Origin: Nocardia camponoti
GTDB lineage: Bacteria; Actinomycetota; Actinomycetes; Mycobacteriales; Mycobacteriaceae
DNA: 64,000 bases
NCBI RefSeq assembly: GCF_014646135.1
Contig: NZ_BMMW01000001.1
Span: 1,195,570-1,259,569 of the forward strand
Reading direction: 5' to 3'
A program made the position numbers and the translations under genes. The notes below the pieces were generated by a model. That model did not search any database and was not told the origin of the DNA. It worked only from the letters and a program-made list of their open reading frames with translations. Positions 50,831-60,307 of this stretch are shown here, in pieces. The stretch's first letter is position 1, and every line of letters begins with the position of its first letter.

Positions 50831-51853
50831 TCAGCTCGAAACTCGCACGGTCCCCGCGGTGTCGATTTCGGTGCGACGGTAGTCGCTCGGGCTCACCGCG
50901 AGCACTGTCGCAACCCAGCGTCGGCCGATGGGCAGTACCCGCACGGTGACCGATCCTGATGTGGCCCTTGTCAATTGGTCGACCGCCGCGTCAATTGCCT
51001 TGCCGCGCACCCACGCTGGAACGCCGATAAAGCCGCCGTCGTCGAGGAGCGTGACCTCCACTCCCCTCCCACGCGCGCCACGTGCGGCGGCGCTCAGCGC
51101 GTCGGTCACCAGTTGTGGGGCGCGGAGCGCGTCGCGGAGTTCGGCTTCGAGCAGTCGGCATTGCTCGCGTTCGGCGTCGCTGAGCTCGACGCCCGCCGCG
51201 ATGCGCGCGAGGATCGGCCCTGCGGCCTGGTCTAGTCGCGCCAACTGTCGGTCGCGTTCGCCGTTCACCGCCTCAAGCGCGGCCTCGCGCGCCGCACGCT
51301 GGTTGGCGTGGCCGCGCAGTTCCCGCAGTGACCGTTGCGTTGGCCGGATGATCGTCATAAATACGGTGACCACCGCGACCGTCGCGACCGGGGTGAGCGC
51401 GCGCAGCACCGTTTCGGGCTGCCACGACGAGAAGACGCCAAACAGTCGCAGCACGATCGCGGTCGCGACAACTCCGGCCCACGCCGACGCGACGCGACCG
51501 CGTACCACGAGCATCGCGAGCACATACGACGTCGGGTACGCGGTCCACAACTGCGGGGAGAAGCCCGCGCGATTGTTGACAAAGGGCACGGTGAGGCCCA
51601 TCGCGATCGGGCCAGCACAAACGATGAACGCGGTGACGAGGTAGGGCAGTGGGTCGATCGGAAACACCGTCACCATCAGCGCGGCGGTGCCCATGATGAC
51701 CAGCGCGACGAGCGCGGGGAAGAACGGAACCAGGTCGAAATTGACCCGCATATACATCAGCACGGTCGCTTCGAAGACGAGCACGAACAGCCAGGCGAGG
51801 CCGTCGCCGAGCCCGAGCAGTTCGCGCACGCCGAGCACGTCGCGGTCAACCAT
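50831..51853 (-). CDS. Membrane protein with degenerate histidine-kinase-like C-terminus
   Basis: About 340 residues from ATG 51853, overlapping the kinase stop by 8 nt. Five or six TM helices (residues about 20-170) lead to a helical segment (RDRQLARLDQAAGPILARIA) in the place of a DHp helix, but with no phospho-accepting His. The C-terminal 100 residues (VTLLDDGGFIGVPAWVRGKA, VRVLPIGRRWVATVLAV) look like a stripped HATPase fold without N or G boxes. It is probably a non-catalytic partner of the adjacent kinase. Confidence 0.7.
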   Translation of the reverse strand: MVDRDVLGVRELLGLGDGLAWLFVLVFEATVLMYMRVNFDLVPFFPALVALVIMGTAALMVTVFPIDPLPYLVTAFIVCAGPIAMGLTVPFVNNRAGFSPQLWTAYPTSYVLAMLVVRGRVASAWAGVVATAIVLRLFGVFSSWQPETVLRALTPVATVAVVTVFMTIIRPTQRSLRELRGHANQRAAREAALEAVNGERDRQLARLDQAAGPILARIAAGVELSDAEREQCRLLEAELRDALRAPQLVTDALSAAARGARGRGVEVTLLDDGGFIGVPAWVRGKAIDAAVDQLTRATSGSVTVRVLPIGRRWVATVLAVSPSDYRRTEIDTAGTVRVSS

Positions 51854-53045
51854 GATCGGGCTCCCATCGCAGGGTGACGGTCGTGCCGAGTCCCGGGGTC
51901 GACTCGACGATCGCGGCGCCGCCCGCCACGGCGGCCATGCGGCCGATGATGCTGCCCGCGATGCCAAGTCGGTCGGCTGGCACGGTCTCGGGGGCGAAGC
52001 CAGCGCCGTCGTCGGAGACGGTGACCTGCACCGATGTCGCGGTGAGCTCGACGGCGACAGCGCGGCGCGCCCGTTGACCAGCGTGCCGCAGGCTGTTGCG
52101 CAGGGCTTCGGTGAGGGCGGCGGCGAGCCGTTGCGCGACGTCGATGGGGACGCGCAATGTGGTGTCGGCGAGCGTCGTGCCGACGACCAGGTCGGGGGCG
52201 ACGTCGGCGGTCGCGTCGCGCAGCAGGGTCACGATCGAGGGTGCGTCGATGGCGAGCACCGCCGGTGCTGCCCTTGACTGTTCGAGCTGTTCGAGGGTGC
52301 GTGCGGCCTGGCCGCGCAGCGCGGCGGTCGACTCGGTCGCGCGGGCGGCGGCGAGCAAGGTCGACAGGACCGCGTCGTGAATCAACGCCGCGAAGCGCGC
52401 GCTCTCCCGTTCGGTCGCCGCGGCTGCGGCGACGGTCGCGGCTCTGCCTCGTTGTCGCACGCCTTCGCGGTCAACACGGTCGGCGGCCGCGCGGGCGTAG
52501 ACAACGCACCAGAGGAAGAGGGCGGCGACGCCTAGTGCGCGGGTGATGTCGCCGAAGAGCGAACTTTCCGGTATCACAAAGCAATTCGACGCGCTGGTCG
52601 CGACGGCGAGGATCGCGGCGTACCCGGCGGCGAAGCGGACCGACCAGGCGAGGCCAGCCGCCATCGTGCCGAGGACGAGTCCACGGTAGGGCCATGAGGC
52701 GATCGAGCCCGCGTGGACGGCGGCGTAGATCGCGGGCGTTGCCACGGTCGCTGCGAGGTAGCAGAGGGCGGCCGCGCCCGCGAAGGGACCAATCGCGGCT
52801 GCCGGACCGCGCGCCGACACCGCGACGAGCGGCGCGAACATCACGTACGCGGCGGCGAGTTGGATTTCGGGCCAATGCCCGTCGACGGTGTGTTGGGTGA
52901 GGACCGCTGGGAGTTCGAGCACCATCACGATCAGTGCGCCGACGCCGATCGCGACGCCGAGCCTGCGGACGATTTGGTCGGTTGCCGCCCGCGCGAGTTC
53001 GTGCTGGATCACCCTCGGTGATTCCGTTCGGGGACGGGGAGCCAC
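51846..53045 (-). CDS. Sensor histidine kinase-like ATPase (NarL-type partner)
   Basis: About 399 residues from GTG 53045, or 388 from GTG 53012, whose GTGA overlaps the regulator stop. Five or so TM helices fill the first 190 residues. The dimerisation helix has FAALIHDAVLSTLLAAARA with the likely phospho-accepting His. The ATPase has an N box in EALRNSLRHAG and a G box in SDDGAGFAPETVPADRLGIAGSI. Signal unknown. Cotranscribed with the response regulator upstream and the kinase-like gene downstream. Confidence 0.85.
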   Translation of the reverse strand: MAPRPRTESPRVIQHELARAATDQIVRRLGVAIGVGALIVMVLELPAVLTQHTVDGHWPEIQLAAAYVMFAPLVAVSARGPAAAIGPFAGAAALCYLAATVATPAIYAAVHAGSIASWPYRGLVLGTMAAGLAWSVRFAAGYAAILAVATSASNCFVIPESSLFGDITRALGVAALFLWCVVYARAAADRVDREGVRQRGRAATVAAAAATERESARFAALIHDAVLSTLLAAARATESTAALRGQAARTLEQLEQSRAAPAVLAIDAPSIVTLLRDATADVAPDLVVGTTLADTTLRVPIDVAQRLAAALTEALRNSLRHAGQRARRAVAVELTATSVQVTVSDDGAGFAPETVPADRLGIAGSIIGRMAAVAGGAAIVESTPGLGTTVTLRWEPDHG

Positions 53046-53686
53046 CCGTCCTCGACGGCGCGTTTGTACAGGTCGGTTTTGGTCGGCGCGGGTCGGCCCG
53101 CATCGGCATATTTCTGGCGAATGCGGCCGAGGTAGTCGTTGACGGTTTGTTCGGAGAGGCCGGTGAGTCGGGCGACGCGCGACGCTTTTTCGCCCGATGC
53201 GTAGAGCATGAGTACTTCTTCTTGCCGCGGACTAAGGCCGACTGCCGACAGCTGCGGGTCGCCGTCGATGGCGGCGGCCCAGTCGGTGGTGACTACCTGT
53301 TCGCCGGAGGCGGCTTTGCGGACGGCGTCGACGACGGTGGCGACCCCTTCGGACTTCCGAAGTACGCCTAGCACACCGGCTTTCGCGGCAGAGCGAACGA
53401 GGAAGGCGTTGTCGGCCCCGGTGAACACGAGCACTTCGATGCCGCGTTCGCGCAGCGCGGTGACGTTGTCGCCGGGCGTTGACCCGTCGGGCAGCCTTAG
53501 GTCGAGCACGACAAGATCGAGCCCGTTGCTTGCTTCGGGATGGGCGAGCAGCCCCGCCACGCTGTCGGCAGTGGCAACGAGATCAAGATCAGCTTCAGGC
53601 CCGAGCATGGCGGCGAGCCCAATAGCGACCGATTCATGGTCTTCAACGAGCCCAACCCGGGCCACCGACCGTCGTTCGTGGTCCAC
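53009..53686 (-). CDS. NarL/LuxR-family response regulator
   Basis: 225 residues from GTG 53686 (GGGAGAGATCT upstream). Receiver: acidic pocket LVEDHES, phospho-acceptor Asp in DLVVLDLRLPDG, TGAD and the K of VLRKSE. The C-terminal LuxR helix-turn-helix starts at about residue 150 (LSPRQEEVLMLYASGEKASR, VARLTGLSEQTVNDYLGRIR). The DNA-recognition helix and neighbouring kinase mark a typical two-component pair. First gene of the operon; a dyad lies 28-41 bp upstream. Confidence 0.92.
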   Translation of the reverse strand: MDHERRSVARVGLVEDHESVAIGLAAMLGPEADLDLVATADSVAGLLAHPEASNGLDLVVLDLRLPDGSTPGDNVTALRERGIEVLVFTGADNAFLVRSAAKAGVLGVLRKSEGVATVVDAVRKAASGEQVVTTDWAAAIDGDPQLSAVGLSPRQEEVLMLYASGEKASRVARLTGLSEQTVNDYLGRIRQKYADAGRPAPTKTDLYKRAVEDGWLPVPERNHRG

Positions 53687-53713
53687 AGATCTCTCCCGTC
53701 ACGCTGTGCAGAT

Positions 53714-53727
53714 GGTACAGGTGTACC
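53714..53727. promoter_or_regulatory. Dyad upstream of the response regulator
   Basis: GGTACA-GG-TGTACC has perfect 6-bp arms and sits 28 bp before the regulator GTG. It may be a binding site for that regulator or part of its promoter. Confidence 0.4.
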
Positions 53728-53780
53728 GCATCACGTGACGGCCTGTTAGCCGGGAGAAGTTGGGGCACGACGACTTTCGC

Positions 53781-54113
53781 CTACTCTCCCACTGCCTCGT
53801 TCGCCGCTCCGACGACCGCGGGGAGTAGCCCTGGTACCGCGCGTTCCAACGCGTCGACTCGCAACCGCTGGTAGGTCTGGCCGTCGATCGTCAGGCGTTC
53901 AATCACGCCAGCCTCGCGCAAGATCTTGAAGTGGTGGGTCGCGGTCGACTTGTTGATCACGTCGTAGAGCGCCGAGCAGCGGACCGGGGCGCCCGCGTTG
54001 CTCAGGCGGCGAACCATTTCTAGGCGGACCGGGTCGTGCAGTGCGCCGAGGACAGCGGGGAGTTCGGCGACGGGGGCCGACGCCGTCGACAACGCATCGT
54101 TAGCCGATGTCAT
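53781..54113 (-). CDS. ArsR-family winged-helix transcriptional regulator
   Basis: 110 residues from ATG 54113 with GAGGTAAATC upstream. ArsR fold: ALHDPVRLEMVRRLSNAG, then the recognition helix INKSTATHHFKILREAGVIE and the wing (LTIDGQTYQRLRVDAL). The N-terminal Cys-Val-Cys metal site of ArsR proper is absent (only one Cys, in VRCSALY), so it is likely a non-metal sensor. It is divergent from the MFS gene, which it probably controls. Confidence 0.87.
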   Translation of the reverse strand: MTSANDALSTASAPVAELPAVLGALHDPVRLEMVRRLSNAGAPVRCSALYDVINKSTATHHFKILREAGVIERLTIDGQTYQRLRVDALERAVPGLLPAVVGAANEAVGE

Positions 54114-54130
54114 GATTTACCTCACTCTGG

Positions 54131-54174
54131 GTTCGATAACCATCATACTCGGCGTACCGTTCGATCCGTTCGAT
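54131..54174. promoter_or_regulatory. Three GTTCGAT repeats in the ArsR/MFS promoter region
   Basis: GTTCGAT occurs at 54131-54137, 54159-54165 and 54168-54174 in the same orientation within the 91-bp gap. No clear inverted repeat joins them. They may be sites for the ArsR-type regulator; this is inference. Confidence 0.4.
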
Positions 54175-54204
54175 GAAGATCAAACTCTGCTGATAGGGGC
54201 CCTC

Positions 54205-55413
54205 GTGGCGACAACAATCGTGGAACCCGAACACCACACGCAACGATGGGCCTACGGCACCGTCCTTGTCGCGACCGGCGTCGCGCTCGGCGTCTCCGGC
54301 GCCCCCGCCCCGCTGTACGGCATCTACCAGACCGAATGGCACCTTTCGCCGCTCACGACCACGCTCGTTTTCGCCGTCTACGCCGTCGCGGCGCTGGGCG
54401 CGGTGCTCGTTTCGGGGCGCGTTTCCGATGTGGTCGGACGCAAGCCCGTGATGATCGGCGCGTTCGCGACGATGATCGCCGGACTCGCCGCCTTCCTCAT
54501 CGCCGACTCGGTTGCCATGCTCCTGCTTGCCCGTGCCCTGCACGGCGCCGCCGTCGGCGCGACCGTTGTGGCCGGTGCCGCCGCTCTGCTCGACCTTCGC
54601 CCCGAGCGCGGCGCGCGGTCCGGGCAACTCAGCGGCGTCGCGTTCAATGTCGGCATCGCCATTGCTGTGCTCGGCACCGCCGTACTCGCGCAGTACGCGC
54701 CAGCACCGTTGCGCACACCGTATGTGGTGATCGCGGTGCTCTGCGTGGCCGCTGCCGCCGCGATTCTTTTCCTCAACGAACCGCACACCGCCCGCACCAA
54801 GGCACGCATCCGCATCGCGAAACCCGCTGTCCCCGCCGAAATTCGGGCCGATTTCTGGTTCTCGGCGATCGGCGTGATGGCCGCGTGGTCGGTGCTTGGC
54901 GTGCTGCTTTCGCTGTACCCGTCGCTCGCCGCCGCCAAGACTGGCGTGCACAACCTCGTGTTCGGTGGGGCCGTCGTCGCGGGCACCGCGTTGGCGGGCG
55001 CGACCGCCCAACTGTTCGCGACGGGCATCCGCGCACGCAAAGCCGCGATCATCGGTGACCTCGGTATGGCCGCCGCGCTTGTCCTGACCTTGCCCGCGCT
55101 CGCGACGAAGAACTGGCTTGTCGTGCTCGTCGCGGGCCTGGTTCTTGGCGCGACCTTCGGACTTGGCTTCGGTGGCTCACTGCGCCACCTGTCGGAAGTG
55201 GTTCCCGCCGATCGACGTGGCGAAACGATGTCGGCCTATTACCTGCTTGCCTACTCGGCGATGGCACTGCCGACAATTGCCGCGGGTTGGGCCGCGACCG
55301 AGTGGGGCCTGACCACGGTGTTCCCCTGGTTCGTCGTGATCGTGGCGCTGGCCTGCATCGGTGCCGCATTGCTTGGTATTCGAGGCGCTCGGGTCGCCGC
55401 GAAAATCGCCTAA
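54205..55413 (+). CDS. Major facilitator superfamily transporter
   Basis: About 402 residues from GTG 54205 (AGGGG 5 nt upstream); an earlier frame start overlaps the ArsR gene and is unlikely. Twelve TM helices. MFS motif A between helices 2 and 3 reads GRVSDVVGRKPV; the motif C-like SGQLSGVAFNVGIAIAVLG is in helix 5. Likely a drug or metabolite proton antiporter. Substrate unknown. Regulated by the divergent ArsR-like gene, and followed by a strong terminator. Confidence 0.9.
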   Translation: MATTIVEPEHHTQRWAYGTVLVATGVALGVSGAPAPLYGIYQTEWHLSPLTTTLVFAVYAVAALGAVLVSGRVSDVVGRKPVMIGAFATMIAGLAAFLIADSVAMLLLARALHGAAVGATVVAGAAALLDLRPERGARSGQLSGVAFNVGIAIAVLGTAVLAQYAPAPLRTPYVVIAVLCVAAAAAILFLNEPHTARTKARIRIAKPAVPAEIRADFWFSAIGVMAAWSVLGVLLSLYPSLAAAKTGVHNLVFGGAVVAGTALAGATAQLFATGIRARKAAIIGDLGMAAALVLTLPALATKNWLVVLVAGLVLGATFGLGFGGSLRHLSEVVPADRRGETMSAYYLLAYSAMALPTIAAGWAATEWGLTTVFPWFVVIVALACIGAALLGIRGARVAAKIA

Positions 55414-55434
55414 CGAAACCGTGCGCGTGAAAAC

Positions 55435-55468
55435 CCAAGGCCGGTCCCACAATTGGGGCCGGCCTTGG
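55435..55468. terminator. Bidirectional terminator between MFS and VOC genes
   Basis: 14-bp stem CCAAGGCCGGTCCC / GGGGCCGGCCTTGG (one T-G pair) with a 6-nt ACAATT loop, between convergent genes. Confidence 0.85.
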
Positions 55469-55487
55469 TGCTATTCGCACAGACGGT

Positions 55488-55877
55488 TTACTCCGGGAAA
55501 CCACCGTAAGGAACCGTGATCAGTTCCAAAAAGTGCCCATTGGGGTCGAGGAAATAAACCCCTCGACCACCGTCATTGTGATTAATTTCGTTGACGTCAT
55601 GTTTCTGCGGGTCGGCCCAATGCTCCAGCTTGTAGCGCTGAATCTTGGCGTAAGCCGCATCAAATTCGGCATCAGACACCAGAAACGCGTAGTGCTGTGG
55701 CTGAATCTCGGAAATGAACGGCGGCACGTTCGCGAAATCAAACGCGATTCCATGTTCGAGGGCGATCGGAATGAACGGCCCCCATTGCTTTCCTACGTCC
55801 AACCCGAGGATATCGGCCCAAAATTCGGCCGTTTCCCGATTATCGCGACATCCGACAATGGTGTGATTGAACTGCAC
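55488..55877 (-). CDS. VOC (glyoxalase/dioxygenase) superfamily protein
   Basis: 129 residues. Two beta-alpha-beta-beta-beta modules: MQFNHTIVGCRDNRETAEFWADI-type start with the metal-ligand His5, HYAFLVSDAEFDAAYAKI, and GGRGVYFLDPNGHFLELIT carrying the second-module His/Glu pair. It could be a lyase, dioxygenase or a resistance-type binding protein; not decidable. Its base use is visibly less GC-rich (for example ATTAATTTCGTTGACGTC in antisense) than its neighbours, which may mean recent transfer. Confidence 0.85.
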   Translation of the reverse strand: MQFNHTIVGCRDNRETAEFWADILGLDVGKQWGPFIPIALEHGIAFDFANVPPFISEIQPQHYAFLVSDAEFDAAYAKIQRYKLEHWADPQKHDVNEINHNDGGRGVYFLDPNGHFLELITVPYGGFPE

Positions 55878-56017
55878 TGACAGGGGATTTCTCCTTGTTC
55901 GTGATGGCGCCGACCCTGGGCACGGTACGAGGCGGCCAACAGGAGCACCATCACCGATATCGAGGTTAACGCCAGATCCCCGAATCTGTAAAGGCTCTCG
56001 CGGTAAGTTCTTCGATC

Positions 56018-57124
56018 ATGAAGATTCGTGGAGCGGTTCTGGAACGGATCGCCGCACCCGCCCCGTTCGCTGATTCGCGCCCGATCACCATCGGTGAGCT
56101 CGACCTTGCCGAGCCTGGCCCGGGCGAACTGCTAGTTCGGATCGAAGCGGCTGGCCTGTGCCATTCGGACCTGTCGGTCATCGACGGCAACCGGGTGCGG
56201 CCGGTGCCGATGCTGCTCGGCCATGAGGCGGCCGGGATCGTTGAGCAAGTAGGCGAAGGCGTCGACGACATCACCGCAGGTCAACGCGTTGTCATGACGT
56301 TCCTGCCCCGCTGCGGCGAGTGCGCGGGCTGCGCGAGCAACGGCCGCACCCCGTGCGCGCCGGGCAGCGTCGCCAACAACGCGGGCGAACTGCTCGCGGG
56401 CGGTCGCCGCCTGGCTCGCGATGGCGAAGAAGTCCACCACCACCTTGGCGTTTCGGGTTTCGCGTCGCACGCGGTCGTCGATCGACGCTCGGTCGTCCCC
56501 GTCGACGATGACGTGCCACCCGAAGTCGCCGCTGTCCTCGGCTGCGCGGTCCTCACCGGCGGTGGCGCGCTCCTGAATGCCGCCAAACCACAAACCGGTG
56601 ACCGCATCATGGTCGTCGGCCTCGGTGGCGTCGGGATGGCGGCCGTCCTTGTCGCCGTGTCGTTGGGACTGGGCGAGGTGATCGCCGTCGATACGGTGCC
56701 CGAAAAGCTCGCGCTCGCAAGGGAATTCGGTGCGACCGCCACGTACACCCCGGCCGAGCTAGCCGAGGCGGGCATCGTCGCCGACACCGTCATCGAAGCG
56801 GCGGGCAACGTCCGCGCGTTCGAAACCGCCGTTGCCGCGACCGCACCCGGTGGCGTCACGGTGACAGTTGGCCTCCCCGCTCCCGACGCGACCGCGACCA
56901 TCTCGCCACTCACGCTCGTCGCGCAGGGTCGCACAATCATCGGCTCCTACCTCGGCTCAGCGGTCCCGTCGCGCGACATCCCCGAGTACGTCCGCCGCTG
57001 GCGGGCCGGCGAACTCCCCCTCGAACGCCTCGTTTCCGCGCGCATCGGCATCGACAGCATCAACGAAGCATTCGATGACCTGGCCGCCGGGGCCGCGCTG
57101 CGGCAGGTGATCGTCTTCGACTGA
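56018..57124 (+). CDS. Zinc-dependent alcohol dehydrogenase (MDR class III-like)
   Basis: 368 residues from ATG 56018. MDR fold with GLCHSDLSVIDG (catalytic Zn Cys), LLGHEAAGIVEQVGEGV (catalytic His/Glu), and a structural zinc cluster GECAGCASNGRTPC. NAD site VVGLGGVGMAAVLVAVSLG. Layout resembles actinobacterial class III/NAD-mycothiol-type or aryl alcohol dehydrogenases; substrate unknown. It starts the plus-strand run leading into dapB (42 bp gap) and is divergent from the VOC gene. Confidence 0.9.
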   Translation: MKIRGAVLERIAAPAPFADSRPITIGELDLAEPGPGELLVRIEAAGLCHSDLSVIDGNRVRPVPMLLGHEAAGIVEQVGEGVDDITAGQRVVMTFLPRCGECAGCASNGRTPCAPGSVANNAGELLAGGRRLARDGEEVHHHLGVSGFASHAVVDRRSVVPVDDDVPPEVAAVLGCAVLTGGGALLNAAKPQTGDRIMVVGLGGVGMAAVLVAVSLGLGEVIAVDTVPEKLALAREFGATATYTPAELAEAGIVADTVIEAAGNVRAFETAVAATAPGGVTVTVGLPAPDATATISPLTLVAQGRTIIGSYLGSAVPSRDIPEYVRRWRAGELPLERLVSARIGIDSINEAFDDLAAGAALRQVIVFD

Positions 57125-58401
<1,277 letters not shown>

Positions 58402-58409
58402 GAGAGCCC

Positions 58410-58859
58410 ATGCCCCGGTTGCTGATTGTGCATCACACGCCGTCGCCGCATTGTCAGGCGATGTTCGAAGCGGTGCTCGCGGGAGCGACCGACCCGGAGA
58501 TCGAGGGCGTCGATGTGGTCCGCAAGGCCGCGTTGGCCGTCACCGCGACCGACGTCCTCGAAGCCGACGGCTACGTCCTCGGCACCCCAGCCAACCTCGG
58601 CTATATGAGCGGCGCGCTGAAACACGCGTTCGACACGATCTATTACCCGTGCCTCGACGCGACGAAGGGCCGCCCCTACGGCCTGTATTTGCACGCGAAT
58701 GAGGGTGGCGAGGGTGCGGAGAAGGGCGTCGCCGCGATCACGACGGGGCTCGGTTGGGTGAAAGTCGCTGAGTACGTGAGTGTTTCGGGCAAACCAACCA
58801 AAGAGCAACTCGAAGCGTGTTGGGAGCTGGGCGCGACAGTCGCCGCCCAGCTCATGTAG
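58410..58859 (+). CDS. Flavodoxin-like NAD(P)H-dependent FMN reductase family protein
   Basis: 149 residues from ATG 58410 (GGAG 6 nt upstream), 8 bp after the previous gene. Flavodoxin fold: LLIVHHTPSPHCQAMFEAVL (FMN phosphate loop), ADGYVLGTPANLGYMSGALK (FMN loop) and WELGATVAAQL end. It likely binds FMN and reduces small molecules; substrate unknown. It stops one base before the convergent protease gene. Confidence 0.85.
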   Translation: MPRLLIVHHTPSPHCQAMFEAVLAGATDPEIEGVDVVRKAALAVTATDVLEADGYVLGTPANLGYMSGALKHAFDTIYYPCLDATKGRPYGLYLHANEGGEGAEKGVAAITTGLGWVKVAEYVSVSGKPTKEQLEACWELGATVAAQLM

Positions 58860-58860
58860 C

Positions 58861-60213
58861 TCACTCCACCAATTTACGCACTGCCGCTGGCAGGTCGCGG
58901 GTGCGCTGGTACGGGCCGACTACGCAGGCGCCGAAGGGGCGGGCCAATACCGTCCGTGCCACTTCAGCCACCTCGTCGGAGGTCACCGCGTCGATGCGCG
59001 CCAACGTCGCCGACACGCTGCGGTGGTTGCCGTAGCTCAGTTCGCTTCGACCGATGCGGTTCATCCGCGACGCCGAATCCTCAAGTCCCAGAACAAGTCC
59101 GCCGCGTAGCGAGCCCTTCGCCCGCTGGCATTCGGCTTCGGTGACCCCGTTCGCCGCGACTTCCTCGAGTACGCCGCGCGCCAAAGACGTTACCTGCGCG
59201 AGGTTTTCGGGCTGGCAGCCCAAATACACCGAGAACGCGCCGGTGTCGGCGAAGGTGTCGACACTTGAATACACCGAGTACGCGAGCCCGCGTTCTTCTC
59301 GAATGCGTTGGAACAGCCGGGAACTCAGTCCGCCACCGATCACCGTGTTGAGGATCGACAACGGCCAGCGCTGCGACCCCTCATGCCGTCCGAACGCGCG
59401 AACACCGAACGCGAGGTGCGCCTGTTCGCCGTCGCGGTTGATGCGCACAAGTCCGGGCGCGCCCTGCTGGCGGAACACCCCTTCGCGCCGAGGCGCGGGT
59501 TCGGCGCTCAGGTCAAGGCGGGGTTCGAACGCACGATGCACTAATTCGACGACAAGATCGTGGTCGACGTTGCCCGCGACCGCGACAACCATCCGTTCGG
59601 GCCGGTATCGCCGCTGGTGGAAGCCACGCAACTGCGACGCCTGCATGTCTTCGATCGACTCAACACTGCCGATGACCGGCCGACCGATCGGGTGGTTGCC
59701 GAACATCGCGGTCATGAACGCGTCGCCGACGAGGTCTTCGGGGTCGTCGTCGCGCATCGCGATCTCTTCGAGCACAACCTGGCGCTCAACGTCGACATCG
59801 GCCGCGCGGCACAGCCCGTTCAGCACCACATCGGAAACGACTTCGATCGCGTACGGCAGGTCTTCGTCGATGACGTGGGCGTAGTAGCAGGTCTGTTCCT
59901 TGGCGGTGAACGCGTTCAGTTCACCGCCGATCGAGTCCATGCCCTGGGCGATGTCGAGTGCTGAGCGCGTCGGCGTCGCCTTGAACAGCAGGTGTTCGAG
60001 GAAGTGCGCGGCGCCCGCGACGGTCGGACCTTCGTCACGTGACCCGACGCCGACCCACACGCCGATCGATGCCGAGCGCACGCCGGGCACGAACTCGGTG
60101 ACAACGCGCAGGCCGCCGGGCAGCACGGTTCGGCGGACGCCGCCCCCGGGGCTGTGCTGATCTGTGTCGTCGGTGCTGGTAGCGGTGGGCTCAGTCAATT
60201 GTGGATTCGTCAC
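58861..60213 (-). CDS. pepR: Zinc metalloprotease, M16 family (PepR-like)
   Basis: 450 residues from GTG 60213. The inverted zinc motif HFLEH (His70, Glu73, His74) is intact, with the downstream ligand Glu in VVLEEIAMRDDDPED. The second, non-catalytic M16 half (RLFQRIREERGLAYSVYSS) is present. Related to mitochondrial processing peptidase; mycobacterial Rv2782c is the positional match, usually beside gpsI (PNPase) and dapB. Here an NRPS gene is immediately upstream (94 bp) in place of gpsI. Confidence 0.93.
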   Translation of the reverse strand: MTNPQLTEPTATSTDDTDQHSPGGGVRRTVLPGGLRVVTEFVPGVRSASIGVWVGVGSRDEGPTVAGAAHFLEHLLFKATPTRSALDIAQGMDSIGGELNAFTAKEQTCYYAHVIDEDLPYAIEVVSDVVLNGLCRAADVDVERQVVLEEIAMRDDDPEDLVGDAFMTAMFGNHPIGRPVIGSVESIEDMQASQLRGFHQRRYRPERMVVAVAGNVDHDLVVELVHRAFEPRLDLSAEPAPRREGVFRQQGAPGLVRINRDGEQAHLAFGVRAFGRHEGSQRWPLSILNTVIGGGLSSRLFQRIREERGLAYSVYSSVDTFADTGAFSVYLGCQPENLAQVTSLARGVLEEVAANGVTEAECQRAKGSLRGGLVLGLEDSASRMNRIGRSELSYGNHRSVSATLARIDAVTSDEVAEVARTVLARPFGACVVGPYQRTRDLPAAVRKLVE

Positions 60214-60307
60214 CCGATCTCACCGGGACACTGCGTTGACATGGTTTGTCGACCTCTCGAACGGGCGAAGGCGGCGCTGGCAAAAGGCGCGGCGCGTTTG
60301 ATCGATC

